A stretch of 64,000 nucleotides of DNA. It comes from Streptomyces qinglanensis (GTDB lineage: Bacteria; Actinomycetota; Actinomycetes; Streptomycetales; Streptomycetaceae). Made by a program: the position numbers and the translations under genes. Where the stretch lies: NCBI RefSeq assembly GCF_900111245.1, contig NZ_FOGO01000017.1, positions 62,001 to 126,000 on the forward strand, in the 5' to 3' direction. The notes beneath the pieces are model-generated. The model worked only from the letters and a program-made list of their open reading frames with translations. It made no database searches and was not told the DNA's origin. Shown here piece by piece: positions 8,912 to 17,300 of this stretch. Each line of letters opens with the position of its first letter. Within the stretch, counting starts at the first letter, position 1.

Positions 8912-10243
8912 GTGACCACATCTGCCGAACTCGAAATGCCGGCCGTGGCGGTGTCGCCGGGCAGTACGGCGACGACGAGCCTGACCATTCGCAACGACAC
9001 CGACATCGTCGAGGCCTACACGCTCACGGTGGTCGGCGACTGCGCCGCCTGGAGCGCGGTCGAACCGGAGCGGGTCTCGCTCTACCCCGGCACCTCCGAG
9101 ACGGTGACGGTGCGGCTCGCTCCCCCGCGCTCCAGCGAGGTGAGAGCAGGGGAGTTGCCTCTGGGCGTCCGGGTGCTCCCGGCCGAGCAGCCGGATCTGG
9201 TGGTGGTTCCGGAGACCACGGTGCGCCTCGCGCCCTTCCACGAACTGCGCACCGAGTTGGAGCCGCGGCGCCGGCGCGGATGGGTGGGGGCACGCTACCG
9301 GGTGGCGGTGCAGAACCGGGGGAACACCCCGGTCACGGTCGGGCTGGTCGGCAAACAGGACGGGGAGGACCTGCGGTTCACCGTCCGGAACGGGAATCCG
9401 CGCCTGGAACCGGGTGAGTCGGCCGAGTCGGGCCTGCGGGTGCGCACCGGGAAGCCCCGCTGGTTCGGGCCGTCGGTCACCTGGCCCTTCGGGGTGGCTG
9501 TCACGGCGAGCGATGCCGCGGCCGGGGAGGAGCCGCGGTCCGGGCGGGAACCGCTGGAAGGCGAGTTCGTGCAGCTCTCGGTGTTCCCGAAGTGGCTGCT
9601 GGGGCTGCTCGCCGCGCTGCTGGCGCTGTTGCTCGCCTGGTTTGCGCTGGTCCGCCCGGCAGTGCGCAGCACCGCCAAGCAGGCCGCGGACGAAGCGGCC
9701 GCCGAGCGCGCCGCCGCGAAGGGCGGCGGGAAGCAGGGAGAGAGCGGTGCACCCGGCGCCGGAGGAGCCGGCAAGGGGGACAAGAAGGCCGGTCAGCCCG
9801 GCGGCGGCGCCCCGGGGCAGGGCACCGGCGGGAACGGTGGTGGAAGCGGCGGGGTCACCGGGCCGGACATCGTGCCGGGAAGCGGGCGGCAGAGTTCGGC
9901 GACCGTCGATGTCCAGACGGGCGGCGGCTCCCGGAAGGTGGGCACCTACAAGGTCCCCGAGGGCCGGGTGCTCGGCGTCACCGACATCGTGGTGGCCAAC
10001 TTCCAGGGCGACGAAGGCGTGGTGACCATCAAGTTCGGCGAACGGAAGATCACCACGATCGCTCTGGAGACCTTCCGCAATCAGGACTATCACTGGGTCA
10101 CCCCCATCCGCATCCCTGAGGACGCCACTGTCACCGCGGACGTGACCTGCGCGAAGCCCGGCACACCGGCCACCGGGAAGCGGGCCTCCGGGTGCCATGA
10201 AGTACTGAACGTGAGTGGTGTGCTGGGCGAACTCAAGCAGTGA
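8912..10243 (+). CDS. single-pass membrane protein next to eCIS genes (possible CisA-like)
   Basis: Protein of 443 residues. Residues 1-220 are beta-rich Ig-like sequence (VAVSPGSTATTSLTIRNDT, then SLYPGTSETVTVRL) without a signal peptide, so probably cytoplasmic. One membrane helix follows (about 225-247, WLLGLLAALLALLLAWFALV). Then come a charged Ala/Lys stretch, a Gly-rich linker (about 265-330) and a compact C-terminal beta domain (VGTYKVPEGRVLGVTDIVVANF) that would be outside. Streptomyces eCIS loci are reported to carry a conserved bimodular membrane protein (CisA) needed for membrane docking of the particle. The layout here fits that idea, but identity with CisA is inferred from memory and architecture, not alignment. 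Confidence 0.75.
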   Translation: MTTSAELEMPAVAVSPGSTATTSLTIRNDTDIVEAYTLTVVGDCAAWSAVEPERVSLYPGTSETVTVRLAPPRSSEVRAGELPLGVRVLPAEQPDLVVVPETTVRLAPFHELRTELEPRRRRGWVGARYRVAVQNRGNTPVTVGLVGKQDGEDLRFTVRNGNPRLEPGESAESGLRVRTGKPRWFGPSVTWPFGVAVTASDAAAGEEPRSGREPLEGEFVQLSVFPKWLLGLLAALLALLLAWFALVRPAVRSTAKQAADEAAAERAAAKGGGKQGESGAPGAGGAGKGDKKAGQPGGGAPGQGTGGNGGGSGGVTGPDIVPGSGRQSSATVDVQTGGGSRKVGTYKVPEGRVLGVTDIVVANFQGDEGVVTIKFGERKITTIALETFRNQDYHWVTPIRIPEDATVTADVTCAKPGTPATGKRASGCHEVLNVSGVLGELKQ

Positions 10244-10873
10244 GTCGACGGCGTGCGGCGTTCTGCTCCCGACTCCACAAGAAGACGGCGCGAGGACATT
10301 TTGCGTCTAGACATGACCTGCGGAAACGCCTGTTCCAAGCCACCCATGGGTACATTTTGGCGCAATTGATGCGCATCATGCCGAATACCCTTTCATTCCC
10401 CCGAACGTGATGTTTGCTCAACCATTGCCATGCCGCGCACGCCGTGCGTGTGTCCGGCGGACGGACACACGCGGGGGCTGCGGGGGACGCCGGCACGTCC
10501 TCCGGTTCCCCTCAGCAGACGCAGGGGCCGCTCAGTCGCGTGGCAGCGGACGCCCAACGGTGCGGGCCCGCGGCTGCGTGCGGCCGGGTACCGCCGGCAG
10601 CCCGGGCGGCGATCCCTCGAACCGCCGGTACGCCGAACTCCTCACCCTCCACCGGCCCCCACGCGCGGCCGCGGTAGTACCAGGTCCGGCAGAGCGGTCG
10701 ACGCAGCGCCCTTCGGGGGCGGTTCGCAGCGGTTACCGGCGACGGGGCCGGGCACGTAGCCTCTCAGCGCTCTTCGGCGCAGGAGACTGCCCCGCCCCGT
10801 GCGTAGGCGTACCCGCACAGCGGAGCCGAAAGGACCACTCTGCGCAATCTTCCACGTCGAGACCGCGCCCGCG
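10244..10873. other. 630-bp intergenic stretch, no gene recognised
   Basis: Bases 10300-10430 are clearly less GC-rich than the surroundings. They contain two copies of acattttg (in gaggacattttgcg and gggtacattttggc) and a perfect 10-bp palindrome, gatgcgcatc, near 10369. Such features suit a promoter or regulator site, but no downstream rightward gene is present before the convergent acetyltransferase. The rest is GC-rich with no convincing coding frame. Confidence 0.4.
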
Positions 10874-11404
10874 TCAGCCCATGCGGCGGGCCAGCACCGC
10901 TCCCGGCCAGTCCCCGTGCAGGAACCGCTCTGCCGGGGTGAATCCGTTGCGTTCGTAGAAGGCGACGAGTTCGCCGCCCCCGCCCGCCCAGCAGTCGACC
11001 CGCAGCAACCGCGCACCGGCGCGCCGGGTCTCTCCTGCGGCGTGCTCCAGCAGCGCGGCGCCGATGCCGCGGCCGGCGTGCCGGCGGTCGGAGACCAGCA
11101 GCCGGACATACCGCTCGGGTTCACCGGCCGGCCCGATGGGCAACTGCGCGCTGGGGCCGGAGTCGAGTACCAGCGCCCCGGCCGGTGCGCCGTCCAACTC
11201 GGCGATCCAGGGGCTGTTCTCACTCAGGTACCGCTCCACCCGCGCCACTCCGCCGGGCTTGCGGGAGTACGGAGTCGTGCCCCACTGCTGGGTGTTGCCG
11301 CGGGCGTTCATCCAGGCCACCGCGGCGTCGAGCAGGTGCAGGACAGCCGGTGCGTCGGCCGGGTCTCCGGGCCTGATCCGTATGCCGGGGGCGATGTCGT
11401 CCAC
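10874..11404 (-). CDS. GNAT family N-acetyltransferase
   Basis: Cytoplasmic acetyl-CoA-dependent acyltransferase of 176 residues with the full GNAT fold in one domain. The acetyl-CoA-binding motif A is RHAGRGIGAALLEHA, preceded by the strand YVRLLVSD and followed by LLRVDCWAGGGELVAFYERNGF, which is the usual motif B end. The start is the GTG at 11404; its ribosome site is weak. It lies alone, convergent with nothing obvious, and in line with the PaaX/GNAT pair upstream after a 180-base gap. The substrate cannot be predicted. Confidence 0.82.
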   Translation of the reverse strand: MDDIAPGIRIRPGDPADAPAVLHLLDAAVAWMNARGNTQQWGTTPYSRKPGGVARVERYLSENSPWIAELDGAPAGALVLDSGPSAQLPIGPAGEPERYVRLLVSDRRHAGRGIGAALLEHAAGETRRAGARLLRVDCWAGGGGELVAFYERNGFTPAERFLHGDWPGAVLARRMG

Positions 11405-11527
11405 GGCGGGAGCTTAGCCGCTCCGGGGGCACGGCCCGGGGCCCGCTCCCGGACCGGCGGCACGACCAGGGGCCGCCCCCTCCGCCGTCCGCGGGAAGGT
11501 TCCTGCGGCACCGCCGTTCGGCACCGC

Positions 11528-11589
11528 GGTCCGCTTCGGAGCGGGGTCCACTTCGAAGCGAGGGCCACTTCGAAGCGAGGTCCGCTTCA
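11528..11589. repeat. 17-bp tandem repeat with TTCGAA core, at the end of the PaaX gene
   Basis: Three 17-bp units (11528, 11545, 11562) and a partial fourth (11579) have the consensus ggtccacttcgaagcga. Most units hold the palindrome cttcgaag. The partial unit contains the stop codon of the PaaX-type gene, so the array forms its 3' untranslated region. It could fold into alternative short hairpins. It is not CRISPR: there are no spacers. Confidence 0.75.
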
Positions 11590-12462
11590 GCGCCGGATCC
11601 GCTCCGCCGCCTCGCGCGTGATGTCGGCGTAGACGCGGAAGACAGCCGGGCGGGAGTCGCGGGGTGCTCGTTCGTGCAGCGCCGCCCAGCACCGGGCGAC
11701 GACTTCCCTGGCCTGGGCGCCGGGCCAGGGCCGGGGCAGCAGTTCGGGCGGCAGCAGAGGGTCGGGGTCCATGGCGCGGGTGAGTTCGGCGGCCAGTTCG
11801 AGAGCGATGGTGAGGAGTTCGGCCGACGGCACCGGATCGGTGCCGGTGAGCCGTTCGAGGCGGGGCCGGGCCACTTGGTCGAGCCGGTGGTAGCGCCCCG
11901 CGATCTCCTCCAGGGGCCACAGGTCCCGGGCGAGTCCGACCGGGTCCCGGGTACCTCCTCTGCGTAGATCCGTGCTGGTGAGGAGGGTGAGAGCCGCATC
12001 GGCACCGAGGCGGCCGGCGGCGTCCTCGACGTAGGGTTCCCAGGCGTTGGCGCAGACGTACAAGCCCCCTTGGAGCGCGGCGCCGCCGAGATGGACGAGC
12101 GTCTCGCGCAGGGCGTCCCGCACCGTGCGCGCCGACTCGGGTACGGCGAACGCGGCCAGATGCCAGGTGCCGTCCCAGGGCGCTTGCCCGGCGTCCTGCC
12201 GGAAGGCGTGCCGGAGGAAGTCCGCGTTGGGGGCGAGGAACCGGGCGGTCGCCTCGGTCGCGTGCAGCACCGCCTTCCGGCCCCGGCCCTCGTGGGTGAA
12301 GCGCCCTTCGGCGAGCAGTCGCTTGATGCAGAGCCGCACCTGCTGGTCACTCATGCCGAGGGTGTCGGCGACGGCGTAGAGCTCGGCTGCGCCGACTGTG
12401 CCGTCCTCGCGGATCAGGGCATGGACGAGCATACGGGTGGGAATCTCGACGCGGTCGGTCAC
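11587..12462 (-). CDS. PaaX-family transcriptional regulator
   Basis: Regulator of 291 residues, the usual PaaX length. The N-terminal winged helix (VEIPTRMLVHALIREDGTV, then LGMSDQQVRLCIKRLLAEG) is followed by a Cas2-like middle domain (WDGTWHLAAFAVPES, then LGGAALQGGLYVC) and the PaaX C-terminal domain. PaaX itself represses phenylacetate catabolism in response to phenylacetyl-CoA, but no paa genes are nearby. The GTG at 12462 overlaps the stop of the upstream acetyltransferase as GTGA, so the pair is coupled. The inverted repeat at 13193-13239 is its probable operator. Confidence 0.88.
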   Translation of the reverse strand: MTDRVEIPTRMLVHALIREDGTVGAAELYAVADTLGMSDQQVRLCIKRLLAEGRFTHEGRGRKAVLHATEATARFLAPNADFLRHAFRQDAGQAPWDGTWHLAAFAVPESARTVRDALRETLVHLGGAALQGGLYVCANAWEPYVEDAAGRLGADAALTLLTSTDLRRGGTRDPVGLARDLWPLEEIAGRYHRLDQVARPRLERLTGTDPVPSAELLTIALELAAELTRAMDPDPLLPPELLPRPWPGAQAREVVARCWAALHERAPRDSRPAVFRVYADITREAAERIRR

Positions 12463-13163
12463 GGTGTCGACGGTCCTTCCTCCTGGGCTGCGACAGCCCG
12501 GTGCATGGTGGTCACCGCCCCGAACCCCAGCAGCTTGCGCAGACAAGGCGTGCGCTCGGTCCGGACGGCCGTGAATCCGCGGCGTTCGTACAGGGCCCTG
12601 GCCCGCGGATTCGTGTCGATCACGTCCAGTCTGATCTCCCGGCAGCCGTGCTCTCCCGCCACGCCCGCCACTTCCTCGAGGAGCAGGCTTCCCACGCCGC
12701 GGCCGCGCGCCTCCGGAGCCACGGCGATGCCGTCCATGACGAGCTGCCCGGGTGCCGGGCGGCGTTCCAGCAGGGCGAGGAGAAGGAGTCCGGGCAGTCC
12801 CCGGAGCCATCCGTAGGCGCGCAGCAGCGCGGAGGCCGAACCGCCGGTCAGGGCACGGCCGTCGAGCTGATACCCGGCGAGGCCGACGAGTTGCCCGCCG
12901 AGGAGCGCGCAGACCGCGCGGTCGGCGTCGAACTGGTCGGCGAGGAAGGGCACCGCCTTCTCCGGCGGGTTCAGTGCCGGACCGAGTTTGCGGCCGAAGG
13001 CGTCCCAGTACAGCTCGGCCGCCCGCCGTTCGGCTCCCGCGGGAAGCCCCCGCCGCACCGAGACGCCGTGGGCTCCGTGGGCTCCGTGGGCCCTGCCGAG
13101 CCCGTCGGCCCGGCAGGGCCCACCGGCTCCGGCGTCCTCCGAGCGCTTCGCATCCGCTTCCAT
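12459..13163 (-). CDS. GNAT family N-acetyltransferase, operon partner of PaaX-type regulator
   Basis: Acetyltransferase of 234 residues. The catalytic GNAT segment is at about residues 135-210: the strand LVMDGIAVAPEARGRGVGSLLLEE carries the acetyl-CoA motif RGRGVG, and DVIDTNPRARALYERRGF closes the fold. The first 40 residues are low-complexity (GAHGAHGVS). The ATG at 13163 has GAAGGAG 7 bases upstream. It is first in a two-gene leftward unit with the PaaX-type gene and faces the hydrolase gene at 13246 across an 82-base gap with an inverted repeat. Confidence 0.84.
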   Translation of the reverse strand: MEADAKRSEDAGAGGPCRADGLGRAHGAHGAHGVSVRRGLPAGAERRAAELYWDAFGRKLGPALNPPEKAVPFLADQFDADRAVCALLGGQLVGLAGYQLDGRALTGGSASALLRAYGWLRGLPGLLLLALLERRPAPGQLVMDGIAVAPEARGRGVGSLLLEEVAGVAGEHGCREIRLDVIDTNPRARALYERRGFTAVRTERTPCLRKLLGFGAVTTMHRAVAAQEEGPSTP

Positions 13164-13192
13164 ACGCCACTCCTTCCGCTTCGCCACCGAAC

Positions 13193-13239
13193 AGAAAACT
13201 ATCACGTTGCCGACGATCGTATTTCTGATGATAGTTTCT
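13193..13239. promoter_or_regulatory. inverted repeat in divergent promoter, likely PaaX-type operator
   Basis: AGAAAaCTATCA (13193-13204) and TGATgATAGTTTCT (13226-13239) are inverted copies with one extra base each. They lie in an unusually AT-rich patch between the acetyltransferase/PaaX unit and the divergent hydrolase gene. The position suits autoregulation and co-control of both sides. Confidence 0.6.
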
Positions 13240-13245
13240 GGCGCC

Positions 13246-14328
13246 ATGCGAACCCGGAGAGAGACATCCAGAACCGAGCAGCGGCCCACCCGACCCCGGC
13301 GGCGCGTCCTCCGCCTTGCCGCGTGGGCGCTCGCCACGGTCGTGGTGGCGGCCTGCTGCCTCGGCGGCGTGGTGGTCTGGCAGCACTCCTACGACATGCA
13401 CGAGCAGCGCGTCTCGATCCGCCACGGCGGCCACGTCCTGCACGGCGTGCTGGCCACCCCCGAGGACGGGCGCGAGCAGCACGGCCTGGTCGTGTACGTG
13501 CACGGCGACGGCGCCGTGGACGCCACCTACGACGGCGGCTACCGGCCCTTGTGGGAGGCGAACGCCGCGGCCGGGTACGCCTCGCTCTCCTGGGACAAGC
13601 CCGGTGTGGCGGGGGCGCCCGGCGACTGGCTGGAGCAGTCCATGCAGGACCGGGCCGACGAGGTGGCCGCCGCGATCGCCTGGGCGCGCGGACGCCCCGG
13701 CATCGACGGGGACCGGATCGGACTCTGGGGCGCCAGCCAGGCGGGCTGGGTGCTGCCGAAGGTCGCCGCCAAGACCCCTGTGCGTTTCGTGATCGCCGCC
13801 TCGCCCGCGATCAACTGGCTCCGGCAGGGCCGCTACAACCTCCTGGCCGAACTGCACGCCGAGGGCGCCTCCGCAGCCCGCATCGAGGCGGAGACCGCGA
13901 GGAGCGACACCACGCGGCGGCTGCTGCGCCGGGGCGCGACCTTCAGCGAGTACACCGAGGCCGTGGAGGGCCGCACGGACGGCATGACCGCCGGCCGGTG
14001 GCGATTCGTGTCCGAGAACTACACCGCGGACGCGACGCGCGACCTGGAGGCACTGCGCGGCACGCCCGTACTGCTGGCCCTCGCCGGCCATGACACCAAC
14101 GTCGACACCGCGGAGACCGAGAGGGTCTACAGGAAGGTCCTGGGCTCGGACGCACTGACGGTCGCGCATTACCCGGACGCGGCCCACTCGCTGGTCAAGG
14201 AGTCCGTCGAGCAGTCGGACCTCAAGCTCGCACTCACCGCACTCCTCTCCCCCCGCGGCCTGTTCGCGGAGGGGTACCTGGCCGACCAGCGCCGGTTCCT
14301 GGCGGCCCCCGGCAGAGCGCGGCCGTAG
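13246..14328 (+). CDS. membrane-anchored alpha/beta hydrolase
   Basis: Protein of 360 residues. After an Arg-rich start comes one hydrophobic helix (about residues 24-45, LAAWALATVVVAACCLGGVVVW), a signal anchor or uncleaved signal. The rest is an alpha/beta hydrolase: the oxyanion segment VVYVHGDGAVD, the nucleophile elbow LWGASQAGW (Ser about residue 167), an acidic residue in LALAGHDTNVD, and histidine in YPDAAHSLV. This is the complete Ser-Asp-His set. The ATG at 13246 follows the inverted repeat directly and has no clear ribosome site, so leaderless translation is possible. The substrate is unknown; the control region is shared with the PaaX-type unit. Confidence 0.83.
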   Translation: MRTRRETSRTEQRPTRPRRRVLRLAAWALATVVVAACCLGGVVVWQHSYDMHEQRVSIRHGGHVLHGVLATPEDGREQHGLVVYVHGDGAVDATYDGGYRPLWEANAAAGYASLSWDKPGVAGAPGDWLEQSMQDRADEVAAAIAWARGRPGIDGDRIGLWGASQAGWVLPKVAAKTPVRFVIAASPAINWLRQGRYNLLAELHAEGASAARIEAETARSDTTRRLLRRGATFSEYTEAVEGRTDGMTAGRWRFVSENYTADATRDLEALRGTPVLLALAGHDTNVDTAETERVYRKVLGSDALTVAHYPDAAHSLVKESVEQSDLKLALTALLSPRGLFAEGYLADQRRFLAAPGRARP

Positions 14329-14415
14329 CCGCACCGCGGCGGCAGCCGGAAGCCCGGCCGCACGACGGGCGGCCGGGCCCGGCTCCGGCACCGGCGGACC
14401 TCACCTCGCCAGAAC

Positions 14416-14455
14416 TAAACCGATCTGTATAGTGGGACGAGTAAACCGATCTGTT
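14416..14455. promoter_or_regulatory. two TetR-type operator half-repeats before the EamA gene
   Basis: taaaccgatctgt occurs twice, at 14416 and 14442, 26 bases apart. The second copy extends to the palindrome AAACcGATCtGTTT; the first reads AAACcGATCtGTAT and runs into a tatagt -10-like hexamer. Twin sites of this form are typical of TetR-family repressor binding, but no TetR gene lies in the window, so the regulator is elsewhere. Confidence 0.6.
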
Positions 14456-14477
14456 TATTCGAACAGTGGGGTGAGGT

Positions 14478-15410
14478 GTGAACTTCCTGCTAGCCGTCGC
14501 CTTCGTGGTCTGCTGGAGCTCCGGGTTCATCGGAGCGAAGCTGGGGGCGGGCAGCGCGCCCGTGGCGACGCTCCTGATGTGGCGGTTCCTGCCGCTCGCG
14601 CTCGGCCTCCTGGCCGCCACCGCCGCACGCGCCTCCTGGCGGGATGTCCCACCGCGAGCCCTCCTCCGGCAGGTGCTGATCGGCGCGCTCTCCCAGAGCG
14701 GCTACCTGCTCACCGTCTTCTGGGCGATCCGGCTGGGCGTCTCCAGCGGAACCACCGCCCTCATCGACGGCGTGCAGCCCCTGGTCGCCGGAGCACTGGC
14801 CGGGCCGCTGCTGCGCCAGTACGTCAGCCGCCGGCAGTGGCTGGGACTGGGGCTGGGACTCGCCGGAGTCGTCATCGTCACCACCGCCGACGCCGCCACG
14901 GCGGCCGACGTGGCCTGGTGGGCCTACCTCATACCGTTCCTCGGCATGCTGTCGCTGGTGGCGGCCACCTTCCTGGAGGGCCGCTCGCGTACGGACGTCT
15001 CCCCCGAGGTGCCGCTGGCCGTGCACTGCGCCACCAGTGCGGTCATCTTCACCGTCCTGGCCGTGGCGGCGGGTTCGGCGGCGCCACCGGCCGAACCCGC
15101 CTTCTGGACGGCGGTCGCCTGGCTCGTCGTGCTCTCCACCTTCGGCGGCTACGGCCTCTACTGGCTCATCCTGCGGCGCTCCGGCGTCACGAAGGTCAAC
15201 ACGCTGATGTTCCTCATGGCTCCGGTCACCGCGGTCTGGGGCGCGATCATGTTCGGCGAGCACTTCGGGGTGCGGACCGCCCTCGGCCTGGCCGTCTGCC
15301 TCGCGGCCGTCGCTCTCGTCCACCGCGGCCGGCGGCCCACGTCCCCGGCACCGGTCCGTGCCCGGAGCGACGCTCCGGCTCCGGCCGGGAATCCCGCAGC
15401 TTCCCTCTGA
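14478..15410 (+). CDS. EamA/DMT superfamily transporter
   Basis: Integral membrane protein of 310 residues with ten predicted helices in two EamA repeats. The first starts at LLAVAFVVCWSSGFIGAKLG, the second around residue 145 (WWAYLIPFLGMLSLVAATFLEG). The family exports metabolites or drugs. The start is GTG 14478, with ggggtgag overlapping the ribosome-site position. The promoter has two palindromic repressor sites, so expression is probably inducible. The substrate is not predictable. Confidence 0.87.
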   Translation: MNFLLAVAFVVCWSSGFIGAKLGAGSAPVATLLMWRFLPLALGLLAATAARASWRDVPPRALLRQVLIGALSQSGYLLTVFWAIRLGVSSGTTALIDGVQPLVAGALAGPLLRQYVSRRQWLGLGLGLAGVVIVTTADAATAADVAWWAYLIPFLGMLSLVAATFLEGRSRTDVSPEVPLAVHCATSAVIFTVLAVAAGSAAPPAEPAFWTAVAWLVVLSTFGGYGLYWLILRRSGVTKVNTLMFLMAPVTAVWGAIMFGEHFGVRTALGLAVCLAAVALVHRGRRPTSPAPVRARSDAPAPAGNPAASL

Positions 15411-15439
15411 GACGTCCGTACCAACCCCAAGGAGAGCCC

Positions 15440-15685
<246 letters not shown>

Positions 15686-15754
15686 CCCGGACCGCGGCCA
15701 CCGAGCGGCCGCGGAAGACGCGGGAAGACATCGGACGGGTCCGCGTCCCGCGTA

Positions 15755-15795
15755 TTGCGCAACCTTGACAGCGGCTGATATTCCTCAGAGTGCGC
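15755..15795 (+). promoter_or_regulatory. probable promoter of the RiPP operon with TTGCGCAA palindrome
   Basis: A consensus -35 TTGACA (15765-15770) is followed about 16 bases later by a -10-like cagagt. The palindrome TTGCGCAA (15755-15762) sits immediately upstream. The next genes rightwards are the leader ORF and the MFS transporter. Confidence 0.45.
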
Positions 15796-15852
15796 ACGGG
15801 AAAGGCACGAAACCTTCACGCGATGTCGGCTCGTGAACCGGGGGAACGTTCC

Positions 15853-15942
15853 ATGGCGCACCACGGCAGAGGCTGCTTACTCCGCCCGCCCGCACCTTCC
15901 GCACCTCCCTCGCCGGATCGGCGCACGCCCACGGCGCGTTGA
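15853..15942 (+). CDS. 29-residue leader ORF with TTA codon, coupled to MFS start
   Basis: ATG 15853 has a gggggaa ribosome site 8 bases upstream and encodes MAHHGRGCLLRPP... (29 residues, Pro/Arg rich). Its TGA (15940-15942) overlaps the TTG start of the MFS gene (15939) as TTGA, so translating it would deliver ribosomes to a start with no ribosome site of its own. The ninth codon is TTA (15877-15879), the leucine codon that in Streptomyces depends on the bldA tRNA. That suggests a developmental gate on exporter translation. The peptide itself may have no function. Evidence is positional only. Confidence 0.45.
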   Translation: MAHHGRGCLLRPPAPSAPPSPDRRTPTAR

Positions 15943-17300
15943 GCCCGGACACCGCCCGCCCGGGAAGGCGGGCGACTGCTCCGGGGGCCGCGGCGGACAG
16001 GGACTTCCGCCGTTTCTGGTGGGCCAATACCGCGGACGCGCTCGGCACCCAGACCTCCGGTCTGGCTCTTCCGCTGCTGCTGCTCGCTCTCGGCACCCCA
16101 CCCGCTGTCGTCGGCACAGTGGCCGGCGTGTCGGCCGGATGCGGCATCCTCGCGGGGCCGTTCGCCGCCGTCCTCGCCGACCACGGCGCACGCAAGCGCG
16201 TGCTGGTCTGCGCCGCTCTGGTCTCGGCCGGGGCCATGACCTGGGTCGCCGCCGGCGCGCTGGCGGGCGATCCACCGCTGTGGCAACTGTGCGCCGCCGT
16301 GGTCGTGGAGCGGACCGCGACCTCCTGCCAGGAGGCCGCTTCGGCGGGCACGGTGGCAGCCCTCGTGCCGCCCGACCGCTACCCCCGGGCCGTCTCCATG
16401 CTGCAGGCCGGTGAACAGGCCGGGCTCGTGGTGGGACCGGCCCTCGGAGGTGCCCTCTTCCAGCTCGGCCGCTGGCTGCCGTTCCTCGCAGACGCCCTCT
16501 CCTATCTGGCCTCGGCGCTCTGCGTGGCGGCGATGCGTGCCGACCTGCGCCCGCGCCGGGGCGGCCCGGCCGAGTCCGGCTCCGGCTCCCCTACCGGCTC
16601 CGGCTCCGGCTCCGACTCCGGCTCCGACTCCGGCTCCGGCTCCGGCTCCGGCTCTGCGACCGTGTCCGGCGCCGGGCTCGCCGCGGCCGGCAGGAGCTTT
16701 CTGCGGGAACTCGGCGCCGGAGCGGGGTTCGTGCGCCGAGAGCCGTTCCTGCGTTTCGTCGTGCTCTGGTCGACGGCGATGAGCCTGCTGCTGGCCGCCC
16801 TCTCCTACGGCACGATCTTCACCCTGCGGGACTCAGGTGCGGGCGGCGCACCGGTCGGTGCGGTGCTCGCCGTGGCCGGGGCCACCGGGTTGGCCGGCGC
16901 GCTGCTCGCACCCCGGCTCGCTCGCGCGCTGCCGGGTGCCCGCCTGGTGATCACGGTGTCCTGGCTGATGGTGGCCCCCACCCTCGGACTCGCACTGACC
17001 ACCCAGGTCTGGGCGTACGCGCTGCTGTTCGGGGCGATCTCGCTGCTGCTTCCGGCGGCGGCCGTCGTCCTGCAGGCCCGTGCGCTCGAGGTGACCCCGC
17101 AGCAGCTCCAGTCCCGCACCGGAACGGTGCTCGCGACCGCCACCGGACTCGCGGCCGCCGCGGGGCCACTGGCGGCGGGCGGACTCGCCGGGACCGGGAG
17201 CACCGGCCGCACGGCGCTGTGCTGCTGCGCGGCACTGGTCCTGCTCTCCCTGTGGTCCACAGCACGTGCCCCCGTGGTACTGCGGAAGGAGGCCCCATGA
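15939..17300 (+). CDS. MFS transporter, likely RiPP exporter
   Basis: Membrane protein of 453 residues, enterobactin-exporter-like MFS with twelve predicted helices. The conserved FRRFWWANTADALG start and loop ADHGARKRVLV (motif A) near residue 80 are visible. Between helices 6 and 7 (about residues 212-240) lies an unusual Ser/Gly/Asp loop built from the same hexamer as the upstream small gene. The only start that keeps the conserved N-terminus is TTG 15939, which overlaps a leader ORF stop. Its own stop overlaps the ATG of the S9 peptidase (ATGA). First main gene of the RiPP operon, so export of the modified peptide is the likely job. Confidence 0.82.
   Translation: MSPDTARPGRRATAPGAAADRDFRRFWWANTADALGTQTSGLALPLLLLALGTPPAVVGTVAGVSAGCGILAGPFAAVLADHGARKRVLVCAALVSAGAMTWVAAGALAGDPPLWQLCAAVVVERTATSCQEAASAGTVAALVPPDRYPRAVSMLQAGEQAGLVVGPALGGALFQLGRWLPFLADALSYLASALCVAAMRADLRPRRGGPAESGSGSPTGSGSGSDSGSDSGSGSGSGSATVSGAGLAAAGRSFLRELGAGAGFVRREPFLRFVVLWSTAMSLLLAALSYGTIFTLRDSGAGGAPVGAVLAVAGATGLAGALLAPRLARALPGARLVITVSWLMVAPTLGLALTTQVWAYALLFGAISLLLPAAAVVLQARALEVTPQQLQSRTGTVLATATGLAAAAGPLAAGGLAGTGSTGRTALCCCAALVLLSLWSTARAPVVLRKEAP

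Noticed and set aside
10233..10496. Minus-strand frame of 87 codons in the gap before the acetyltransferase
   Set aside because: It overlaps the end of the membrane-protein gene, has no ribosome site and resembles no family.
11528..11589. CRISPR array
   Set aside because: Repeats are directly adjacent with no spacers and there are no cas genes.
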